Source: Moraxellaceae bacterium (GTDB lineage: Bacteria; Pseudomonadota; Gammaproteobacteria; Pseudomonadales; Moraxellaceae). Taken from it: a stretch of DNA of 5,338 bases. The translations under genes and the position numbers were made by a program. Positions 1 through 4,748 of the stretch are shown one piece after another; position 1 is the stretch's first letter; each line of letters begins with the position of its first letter. Where the stretch lies: NCBI GenBank assembly GCA_030684415.1, contig JAUXNL010000377.1:1-5338 (forward strand), in the 5' to 3' direction. The notes under the pieces were generated by a model. It was not told where the DNA came from. It made no database searches and saw only the letters and a list, made by a program, of their open reading frames with translations.

Positions 1-2
1 TG

Positions 3-128
3 GGCCGATGCATCAGCCTCTTGATGGATGTCGCTCCCAACACTTTTGTTTTGGGGCTGCTCGGGCTGGAGACATTCACGGTGATCGTATCGCTGTTGCT
101 TTTCTTTCATCTGCGGCGAGCCGCCTGA
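3..128 (+). CDS. C-terminal end of a probable membrane protein (partial)
   Basis: The frame beginning at base 3 is open from the window edge to a TGA at 126-128 and gives 41 residues. Seen directly: residues about 15-37 are a strongly hydrophobic run (FVLGLLGLETFTVIVSLLLF), followed by a short basic tail HLRRAA and the stop. That is typical of a last transmembrane helix with a cytoplasmic positive end. The start lies outside the window, so the family cannot be recognised and no function is proposed. The overlapping frame at 8-205 is also open, but its translation is of mixed, low-complexity composition and less protein-like. The gene converges on the AraC-type gene, with about 80 bp between their stop codons, and a hairpin overlaps its stop codon. 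The call rests only on hydrophobicity and the position of the stop, so it is moderate to weak. Confidence 0.45.
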   Translation, partial: GRCISLLMDVAPNTFVLGLLGLETFTVIVSLLLFFHLRRAA

Positions 129-140
129 AGCGGCAGGCGG
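121..140. terminator. Hairpin between convergent genes, possible weak terminator
   Basis: CCGCCTG (121-127) and CAGGCGG (134-140) form a perfect 7-bp GC-rich stem with a 6-nt loop. It overlaps the TGA of the left partial gene and lies beyond the stop of the minus-strand regulator gene. There is no T-run after it on either strand, so classical intrinsic termination is not well supported. A transcript-end stabilising hairpin between convergent genes is an equally good reading. Confidence 0.35.
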
Positions 141-207
141 CACAGAGGCCGGCACCTCAGGGCTTTGGTGATTTAGCCACCTCTCGGGCCGTTCTCTCGT
201 CGTAGCA

Positions 208-1221
208 TCAAGGTGTTGCACCGGTTTGCGCACGGCGCCAGCGTGCTGGCGTTTCGCCGGTCCAGCGTGAAAATGCGCGTGTGAAGGCGCTCTGCTCGGA
301 GAAGCCGAGCAACAGCGCGATGTCGCCGATGCTCAGTGCACGATCACTCAGGTATTGCCGTGCCAGCTGCTCACGCGTGTCGTTGAGCAATTGCTGCCAG
401 GCCAGCCCGCGTGCATCGAGCCGGCGTTGCAGGCTGCGTGGCGAGAGGTGCAGCTCGCGCGCGGCGCGCGGCAAGGTGGCGCTGCCATCCTGCAACAGGC
501 GCGGCAGCAATTGCTGCAGTGAACGATCGAACGGACTGGAGTCGGGCAGCGCGGCGAGCAAGGCCTCGGCCTGGCGGTCCATGAGATCGCGCAGCCCTGG
601 GTCGCGGTGCGGATTGGTCAGCCCCAGATACTCAACCGGAAATCGCAGCCGTGTGTGGCTGCCGTCGAACACGACTTCGCTGCCGAAAAACGCCTCGTAA
701 ACGGCGCGCTCTTTTTGCCGGGGCCAGGGCCCGGCAAAGCCGACGAGTGTTGGTGCCGGCGCGTCCTCCACTTGTCGACGCAGAAACGTCACCAGCGCGG
801 CAATCGCCACGTCATCCCCGAGCGGGCCGAGGCCGGCACCGGCATCGCGGCGCCAGCGCAGCTCTACCTCACCCTCTTCCATCAGCACTTCGGCAAGCTC
901 GGCACCGTAGAACAGGCGCTCGTAGCGCAGGTAGGCCTGCATGGCCTCGCCCAGCGTGGCGCTCGCCAGCGCCACATAGCCGAGCACGCCCACATGGCGT
1001 GGTTGCACCAACGCGCCAATCGACAGACCCGGCACCAGCAGTTGCGGTCGCAGGGCCACGCCCCGCTCGAGTAAATCGCGCCAGACCGGCACGGGCACAT
1101 TGTCCTCCGCCGCCCAGCGCGCCAGCGCGGCGCGCAGCTCGGGTGCCGGGAGCAGCTCGGCATCCAGCCAGTCACCCAGTAACTGGGTCCATGCGCCGGT
1201 CACACGGATGACGGTGGCCAT
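208..1221 (-). CDS. AraC-family transcriptional regulator (OruR-like type)
   Basis: The product is 337 aa, the usual size for AraC regulators with a long N-terminal sensing domain. Residues about 18-205 resemble the arabinose-binding-like N-terminal domain of the OruR-type group, including the VPGLSIGALVQPRHVGVLGYVALASATLGEA stretch around residues 63-93, given here as a region and not as a consensus. Residues about 249-331 form the C-terminal AraC DNA-binding domain with two helix-turn-helix units. The first is around 250-270 (LPRAARELHLSPRSLQRRL). The second is around 298-320, with the family signature IALLLGFSEQSAFTRAFSRW followed by TGETPARWR. The ATG is supported by an AGGAG at 1228-1232 with 6-nt spacing and by an upstream promoter. 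The gene is divergent from the hydroxylase, which suggests (inference) that it activates that gene in response to a lipid-like or other small ligand. The ligand cannot be read from the sequence. Family call is high confidence; target is speculative. Confidence 0.95.
   Translation of the reverse strand: MATVIRVTGAWTQLLGDWLDAELLPAPELRAALARWAAEDNVPVPVWRDLLERGVALRPQLLVPGLSIGALVQPRHVGVLGYVALASATLGEAMQAYLRYERLFYGAELAEVLMEEGEVELRWRRDAGAGLGPLGDDVAIAALVTFLRRQVEDAPAPTLVGFAGPWPRQKERAVYEAFFGSEVVFDGSHTRLRFPVEYLGLTNPHRDPGLRDLMDRQAEALLAALPDSSPFDRSLQQLLPRLLQDGSATLPRAARELHLSPRSLQRRLDARGLAWQQLLNDTREQLARQYLSDRALSIGDIALLLGFSEQSAFTRAFSRWTGETPARWRRAQTGATP
1174..1188. repeat. 15-bp perfect dyad inside the start of the AraC-type gene
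   Basis: ACCCAGT (1174-1180) and ACTGGGT (1182-1188) are perfect 7-bp inverted arms around a single A. They cover about codons 12-16 of the AraC-type gene, just downstream of its start. A compact odd-length dyad of this kind can be a regulator-binding site, but it also lies in coding sequence and could be chance. No second copy was noticed in the window. Confidence 0.3.
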
Positions 1222-1227
1222 GACGGG

Positions 1228-1232
1228 CTCCT
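1228..1232 (-). promoter_or_regulatory. Ribosome binding site of the AraC-type gene
   Basis: On the minus strand AGGAG lies 6 nt before the ATG at 1221. This strong Shine-Dalgarno match fixes the start over internal alternatives. Confidence 0.8.
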
Positions 1233-1265
1233 GCGGGCGGCGTTTGCCGGATTGAGATGGCGCCG

Positions 1266-1294
1266 ATTATCAATTTGTGGGCGTAGCACATCAA
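1266..1294 (-). promoter_or_regulatory. Sigma70-type promoter of the AraC-type gene
   Basis: Read on the minus strand, TTGATG (1294-1289) and GATAAT (1271-1266) are separated by exactly 17 nt. This gives good -35 and -10 matches at the ideal spacing. Transcription would begin around 1258-1260 and leave a leader of about 37 nt before the ATG at 1221. The leader contains the AGGAG ribosome site. Confidence 0.65.
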
Positions 1295-1297
1295 GAA

Positions 1298-1314
1298 GCC
1301 GTCGCCTGAACGGC
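1298..1314. repeat. Small hairpin upstream of the AraC-type promoter
   Basis: GCCGT (1298-1302) and ACGGC (1310-1314) form a 5-bp stem around a 7-nt loop, just upstream of the -35 box of the AraC-type gene. The loop region CGCCTGAA followed by CGGCAG (1303-1316) nearly repeats CGCCTGAAGCGGCAG at 122-136, on the other side of the same gene, apart from one inserted base. The role is unknown. Confidence 0.25.
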
Positions 1315-1416
1315 AGCAGAATGGCGTCACTGGTCGCCACCCTCCCTACTCCCTGCCCCGAAGCTTCACAGCGGCAACCGGGGTAAACAAGGCGCAGAGG
1401 CTCCACCGGCGCAACA

Positions 1417-1439
1417 GCACAACGCCCAAACCGCACAAC
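1417..1439 (+). repeat. GCACAAC direct repeat in the hydroxylase leader
   Basis: GCACAAC occurs at 1417-1423 and again at 1433-1439, a 16-bp period, within a CA-rich stretch just before the hydroxylase ribosome site. AraC proteins commonly bind direct repeats, so this could be half-sites. However, the position is close to the start codon, the stretch is low in complexity, and no plus-strand promoter is evident upstream of it. Confidence 0.2.
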
Positions 1440-1447
1440 AACGCAGA

Positions 1448-1453
1448 AGAGGA
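1448..1453 (+). promoter_or_regulatory. Ribosome binding site of the hydroxylase gene
   Basis: AGAGGA ends 6 nt before the ATG at 1460. This good match supports that start. Confidence 0.7.
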
Positions 1454-1459
1454 TGCACC

Positions 1460-2434
1460 ATGAACCTGATCGCGATGCTGCAAGACATGTGGGCCGGCAG
1501 CGGCCTGGCCGAGGTGTGGCAGCAGCTTGCGCCGTGGCTGGCGCTCGATGAGCGTCAGCTCATCTTTGTGGTGGCCACGCCGTTTTTCATCGGCGTCGCG
1601 CTGTGGGAATACCTGCGCATCCGCCACGATGCGCGCCTGATGGACTCGCGCGAGGCTGTGCGCAATTTCATGCTGGGCGCCGGTTATCAGGTCACCGAAT
1701 TGCTCTTTGCCGGCATCATCGCATTTCCGGTGTATGCACTCGCCTGGCATTACCGCATCGCGACTATCGAGTGGAGCTGGGTGACGGCCATCGTGCTGTT
1801 TGTCGCCGCCGATTTCGTTTTCTACTGGGCCCACCGCGCCTCGCACCGCCTGCGCTGGTTCTGGGCCGCGCACGTGACTCATCACTCGTCCGAGCGCATG
1901 AATTTTTCGACCGCCATGCGTCAGAACGCCACCAACATCTTCAACGGCGGCTGGCTGTTCTACGTGCCGCTCGCCTTCATCGGCTTCAACCCGGTGTGGA
2001 TCGGCATCGCCTTTGCGCTGTCGCTGGTCTACCAGTTTTTCATCCACACCACGTTGGTGACGAAACTGCACCCGGCCATCGAGGCCGTGATGAACACGCC
2101 GAACCATCACCGTGTGCACCACGCCAGCAACGAAGGCTATATCGACACTAATTACGCCGGGGTATTCATCATCTGGGATCGGTTGTTCGGCACCTTTGCC
2201 GAGGAGCAAGCCGACCAGCCGATCCGCTACGGCATTACCCGCCCGGCGCCAACGACGGGCCTGTGGGCCATGTGGACGCATGAATATGCCGACCTCTTCC
2301 GCGCCATGCGCGCTCCGGGCCCGCTGCTGCAGCGGCTGCGGCACCTGTGGATGCCGCCGGAGTGGGAGCGGCCGGCATCTGCCGATGCGCAGGCCGCCGC
2401 GGGCGAGACCGAGGGTGAGCGTCGCGCCGCCTGA
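1460..2434 (+). CDS. Membrane di-iron fatty acid hydroxylase / sterol desaturase family, alkylglycerol monooxygenase-like
   Basis: The product is 324 aa. Seen directly: hydrophobic segments around residues 34-52, 76-98, 105-123 and 163-195, and the histidine clusters of the superfamily. These are HRASH (H125, H129), HVTHH (H138, H141, H142) and NHHRVHH (H216, H217, H220, H221), with an added H196 after the last hydrophobic stretch. In this family the histidines ligand a di-iron centre that uses O2 to hydroxylate or desaturate lipid substrates at the membrane. The segment after the last cluster (YIDTNYAGVFIIWDRLFGTF, then IRYGIT) is strongly reminiscent of alkylglycerol monooxygenase and its bacterial relatives, more so than of C4-sterol oxidases. 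The true substrate is not decidable here. The tail from about 303 is Ala/Glu-rich and probably disordered. The gene is divergent from the AraC regulator and is followed by a strong terminator, so it is probably transcribed alone. Family call is strong; the AGMO-like subclass is inference. Confidence 0.93.
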   Translation: MNLIAMLQDMWAGSGLAEVWQQLAPWLALDERQLIFVVATPFFIGVALWEYLRIRHDARLMDSREAVRNFMLGAGYQVTELLFAGIIAFPVYALAWHYRIATIEWSWVTAIVLFVAADFVFYWAHRASHRLRWFWAAHVTHHSSERMNFSTAMRQNATNIFNGGWLFYVPLAFIGFNPVWIGIAFALSLVYQFFIHTTLVTKLHPAIEAVMNTPNHHRVHHASNEGYIDTNYAGVFIIWDRLFGTFAEEQADQPIRYGITRPAPTTGLWAMWTHEYADLFRAMRAPGPLLQRLRHLWMPPEWERPASADAQAAAGETEGERRAA

Positions 2435-2469
2435 GCCGCTGCATAGCAAACGGTGTAATGCCCGGCCAG

Positions 2470-2508
2470 AAACGGGGTAAAGGCAGCCGCTTTTACCCCG
2501 TTTTTATT
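2470..2508 (+). terminator. Intrinsic terminator after the hydroxylase gene
   Basis: AAACGGGGTAAA (2470-2481) pairs perfectly with TTTACCCCGTTT (2492-2503) as a 12-bp stem with a 10-nt loop. The T-rich run through 2508 supplies the U-tract. It lies 35 nt after the stop codon. This is a clear Rho-independent terminator that isolates the hydroxylase unit from the hsd operon. Confidence 0.92.
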
Positions 2509-2528
2509 TGCCCTTGGCGATGTAATCA

Positions 2529-2548
2529 GTAGTAACGCCGTTTCTGCA
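2529..2548 (+). repeat. Direct repeat copy 1, abutting the hsd -35 box
   Basis: GTAGTAACGCCGTTTCTGCA matches the copy at 2589-2608 at 16 of 20 positions, with the first nine bases and TGCA identical. The copy ends one base before the TTGACA box, the usual place for an activator or repressor site. Confidence 0.45.
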
Positions 2549-2549
2549 T

Positions 2550-2578
2550 TTGACAGAGCTCCTGTCGACACCTACCAT
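2550..2578 (+). promoter_or_regulatory. Sigma70-type promoter of the hsdS-hsdM-dinD operon
   Basis: TTGACA (2550-2555) is a perfect -35 hexamer. TACCAT (2573-2578) matches the -10 consensus at 4 of 6 positions, and the spacer is exactly 17 nt. Transcription would start near 2585, about 26 nt before the hsdS ATG. The promoter follows the hydroxylase terminator, so the operon has its own transcription start. Confidence 0.6.
2552..2566. promoter_or_regulatory. Inverted repeat in the promoter spacer, candidate operator
   Basis: GACAG (2552-2556) and CTGTC (2562-2566) are perfect inverted arms around 5 nt. They overlap the end of the -35 box and the spacer. The 8-bp palindrome TGTCGACA (2563-2570) follows directly. 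A protein bound here would block RNA polymerase. The arms are in the opposite orientation to the E. coli LexA box (CTGT, 8 nt, ACAG), so this is not a canonical SOS box even though dinD is in the operon. Confidence 0.35.
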
Positions 2579-2588
2579 TCGGCAAGTT

Positions 2589-2608
2589 GTAGTAACGAGA
2601 TTTTTGCA
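2589..2608 (+). repeat. Direct repeat copy 2, in the hsdS leader
   Basis: GTAGTAACGAGATTTTTGCA is the second copy, starting 60 bp after copy 1. It lies between the predicted transcription start (about 2585) and the hsdS ATG at 2611, so the two copies bracket the core promoter. It occupies the place where a ribosome site would be, and the hsdS Shine-Dalgarno match there is weak. Confidence 0.45.
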
Positions 2609-2610
2609 GA

Positions 2611-3192
2611 ATGACACTTGGCGATCTTGCTGAAGTACAGATGGGCTACCCGTTCCGGTCGCGTCTTGAGCACGACCCACAAGGTGATGTCGCCGTGATC
2701 CAGATGAAGGACATCGACGACGCCAACCTGCTGCATGCCGAGGAGGCCATCAGGGTGGCGCTCCCGAAAGGAAAGGCCCATCACCTGCTGCGCACGGGCG
2801 ATCTGTTGTTCCGCTCGCGCGGCCGCAGCAATGGCGCGGCACAAGTACTGGAGGGTATGGGCCCGGCCGTGCTCGCGGCGCCGATGCTGCTGATCCGGCC
2901 CCACAAGGTGCTGTCAGCCTATCTGTGCTGGTACATCAACGCGCCAGCCATCCAGGCCCAACTCGCAGCGCTGGCCGAGGGCACCTCGGTACGGATGATC
3001 AGCGCCGAAGCGCTGAAGGCGCTGGAAGTGCCGCTGCCTTCGCAGGCCACGCAGCAACGCATCGTGCAGGCCGCCGGCCTGGCCGAACAAGAACAAGCAC
3101 TGCTGGCCCGCATCGCTACGCTGCGTCAGCGCCTGGCCACGCACATGCTGATGAAGTTTGCCCACCCATCCTCAGAAAGGGCCATCCAATGA
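2611..3192 (+). CDS. hsdS: Type I restriction-modification specificity subunit, half-length (single TRD)
   Basis: HsdS reads the DNA target for the methyltransferase and, if present, the nuclease. This protein is 193 aa, about half the usual 400-450 aa. It carries one target-recognition domain (about residues 1-145, beginning LGDLAEVQMGYPFRS; internal VIQMKDID, LLRTGDLLFRSRG and VRMISAEALKALEVPLPS) and one conserved helical spacer (about 146-185, TQQRIVQAAGLAEQEQALLARIATLRQRL). The start cannot be further upstream, because an in-frame TAA lies at 2593-2595 and ATG 2611 is the first start codon after it. The ORF is intact, so a natural half-subunit is more likely than a recent truncation. Truncated HsdS of EcoDXXI and EcoR124I are known to work as dimers that recognise symmetric split sites, so homodimer function is plausible (inference). 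It could also pair with a second HsdS outside the window. It overlaps hsdM by ATGA. The ribosome site is weak. Confidence 0.9.
   Translation: MTLGDLAEVQMGYPFRSRLEHDPQGDVAVIQMKDIDDANLLHAEEAIRVALPKGKAHHLLRTGDLLFRSRGRSNGAAQVLEGMGPAVLAAPMLLIRPHKVLSAYLCWYINAPAIQAQLAALAEGTSVRMISAEALKALEVPLPSQATQQRIVQAAGLAEQEQALLARIATLRQRLATHMLMKFAHPSSERAIQ
3175..3180 (+). promoter_or_regulatory. Ribosome binding site of hsdM
   Basis: GAAAGG within the hsdS 3' end lies 8 nt before the ATG at 3189. It supports this start over the longer open frame that reaches back to 2925. Confidence 0.6.
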
Positions 3193-4748
3193 CCGACCAG
3201 CTCACCCAACAAGACGTTAACAACACTGCTTGGGCCGCCTGCGATACCTTTCGCGGCGTCATCGACCCGGCGCAGTACAAGGACTACATCCTGGTGATGC
3301 TGTTCCTGAAGTACATCAGCGACCAGTGGGCCGACCACTATGCCGAGTACAAAAAGGAATACGGCAACAACGAGGAGCGCATCCGCCGCAAGCTGGAGCG
3401 GGAGCGCTTCATCCTGCCCTATGTCGAGTTCAAGGATGAGAAAACCGGCGAGGTCACGGACCGCTTTCTGGCCGACTTCCATGCCCTGTACGAGCGCCGC
3501 AAGGCGGCCAACCTCGGCGAGCTGATCAATATCGTGCTGGATCATATCGAGGAAGCCAACAAGGCCAAGCTCGAAGGCGTGTTCCGCAATATCGATTTCA
3601 ACTCCGAGGCCAACCTCGGCAAGACCAAGGACCGCAACCGCCGCCTGGAAAACCTGCTGGGCGATTTCGCCAAGCTCGACCTGCGCCCCACGCGCGTGTC
3701 TGAAGACGTGATCGGCGACACCTACATTTACTTGATCGAGCGTTTCGCCTCCGATGCCGGCAAAAAGGCTGGCGAGTTCTACACGCCCAAGCAGGTGTCG
3801 AAGCTGCTGGCGCAACTGGCCGCGCCCAAGCCCGGCGATCGCATTTGCGACCCCACCTGCGGCGCCGGCGGTCTGCTGATCGAGGCCGCTGCGCTGGTCG
3901 AGCAACAGGGCAGTCGGGATTTCGCGCTGTTCGGGCAGGAGGTCAACGGCAGCACCTGGGCGCTGGCGCGAATGAACATGTTCCTGCACGGCAAGGACTC
4001 GGCGCGCATCGAATGGGGCGACACCATCAACAGCCCGGCGCTGGTCGAGGCTGATCGCCTGATGCGCTTCAACGTGGTGGTCGCCAACCCGCCGTTCAGC
4101 CTGGACAAGTGGGGCAGCGAAGAGCTGGAGGCTGACCGCCACAGCCGCTTTTGGCGTGGCATGCCACCGAAGTCCAAGGGTGACTATGCCTTCATCACCC
4201 ACATGATCGAGTCGGCACTGCCGCAGGAAGGGCGCGTGGCGGTGGTGGTGCCGCACGGCGTGCTGTTCCGTGGCGGCGCCGAAGGCCGCATCCGCCGCAG
4301 CCTGATCGAAGAGAACCTGCTGGATGCCGTGATCGGCCTGCCGGGCAACCTGTTCCCCACCACCTCTATCCCGGTGGCGATTCTGGTGTTCGACCGTGCC
4401 CGGGAGAAAGGCGGCGCCCGCGAAAAGTCGAAAGACGTCCTGTTCATCGACGCCAGCAAGGACTTCCAGCCTGGCAAGAACCAGAACGCCCTGCTGCACA
4501 GCCACATGGCGCGCATCCTCGAGACCTTCAAGGCCCGCAAGGCGGTCGAGAAGTATGCGTACGTGGCCAAGCTCAAGGAAATCGCGGAGAACGACTACAA
4601 CCTGAACATCCCCCGCTACGTGGATACCTTCGAGGAAGAAGAAGAGATCGACGTGGCCGCCGTTGAGCAAGAGATCGAGCGGCTGGAGGGCGAACTGGTC
4701 GAGGTACGCGCCCGCATGAAGCAGTACCTCAAGGAGTTGGGCGTATGA
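3189..4748 (+). CDS. hsdM: Type I restriction-modification DNA N6-adenine methyltransferase
   Basis: HsdM transfers methyl groups from S-adenosylmethionine to adenine N6 at the site chosen by HsdS, in an M2S complex. The protein is 519 aa, a normal length for the family. Residues about 10-155 form the HsdM N-terminal helical domain (ITPAQ-like region DPAQYKDYILVMLFLKYISDQW at 26-47, described by position). The catalytic domain follows, with GEFYTP (195-200, motif X-like), DPTCGAGG (221-228, SAM-binding motif I) and NPPF (300-303, catalytic motif IV). GLPGNLFPTTSIPVAILVF sits near 383-401. The C-terminal part (about 480-516) is acidic and then coiled-coil-like (EEEEEIDVAAVEQEIERLEGELVEV). All key motifs are intact, so it should be active. 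I chose the ATG at 3189 because it follows GAAAGG, overlaps the hsdS stop as ATGA and begins the conserved domain. The extra 88 residues upstream are antifamily sequence lying over hsdS. It overlaps dinD by ATGA. Confidence 0.97.
   Translation: MTDQLTQQDVNNTAWAACDTFRGVIDPAQYKDYILVMLFLKYISDQWADHYAEYKKEYGNNEERIRRKLERERFILPYVEFKDEKTGEVTDRFLADFHALYERRKAANLGELINIVLDHIEEANKAKLEGVFRNIDFNSEANLGKTKDRNRRLENLLGDFAKLDLRPTRVSEDVIGDTYIYLIERFASDAGKKAGEFYTPKQVSKLLAQLAAPKPGDRICDPTCGAGGLLIEAAALVEQQGSRDFALFGQEVNGSTWALARMNMFLHGKDSARIEWGDTINSPALVEADRLMRFNVVVANPPFSLDKWGSEELEADRHSRFWRGMPPKSKGDYAFITHMIESALPQEGRVAVVVPHGVLFRGGAEGRIRRSLIEENLLDAVIGLPGNLFPTTSIPVAILVFDRAREKGGAREKSKDVLFIDASKDFQPGKNQNALLHSHMARILETFKARKAVEKYAYVAKLKEIAENDYNLNIPRYVDTFEEEEEIDVAAVEQEIERLEGELVEVRARMKQYLKELGV
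4731..4736 (+). promoter_or_regulatory. Ribosome binding site of dinD
   Basis: AAGGAG near the end of hsdM lies 8 nt before the dinD ATG at 4745. It is the strongest ribosome site in the operon and suggests good DinD output by coupling plus independent initiation. Confidence 0.75.

Noticed and set aside
8..205. 65-codon plus-strand frame at the left edge
   Set aside because: It has no ribosome site at its ATG and unremarkable composition. The frame ending at 128, with a transmembrane helix and basic tail, is the better reading.
1365..1389. TTCACA and TAAACA as a plus-strand promoter for the hydroxylase
   Set aside because: The spacer is only 13 nt, too short for sigma70, and both boxes are poor. 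An activator-dependent promoter remains possible but cannot be located.
1346..2449. Open frame of 367 codons antisense to the hydroxylase
   Set aside because: It is an Arg/His/Gly-rich shadow of a gene with clear histidine motifs, and it runs across the intergenic region without conserved features.
2925..3188. Upstream 88-codon extension of hsdM in the same frame
   Set aside because: It overlaps hsdS in another frame, reads as Ala/Arg/His/Gly-rich sequence unlike HsdM, and lacks a ribosome site. The ATG at 3189 has GAAAGG and the ATGA overlap.
3126..4670. Long open frame of 514 codons antisense to hsdM
   Set aside because: It is a shadow caused by GC-rich codon bias on the opposite strand. 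Its translation is Val/Leu/Ala/Gln/His-rich without a recognisable domain, while hsdM on the plus strand has all its motifs.
4700..4745. SOS (LexA) box directly before dinD
   Set aside because: I see no CTGT-8 nt-ACAG element here. The region is hsdM coding sequence with only a ribosome site.
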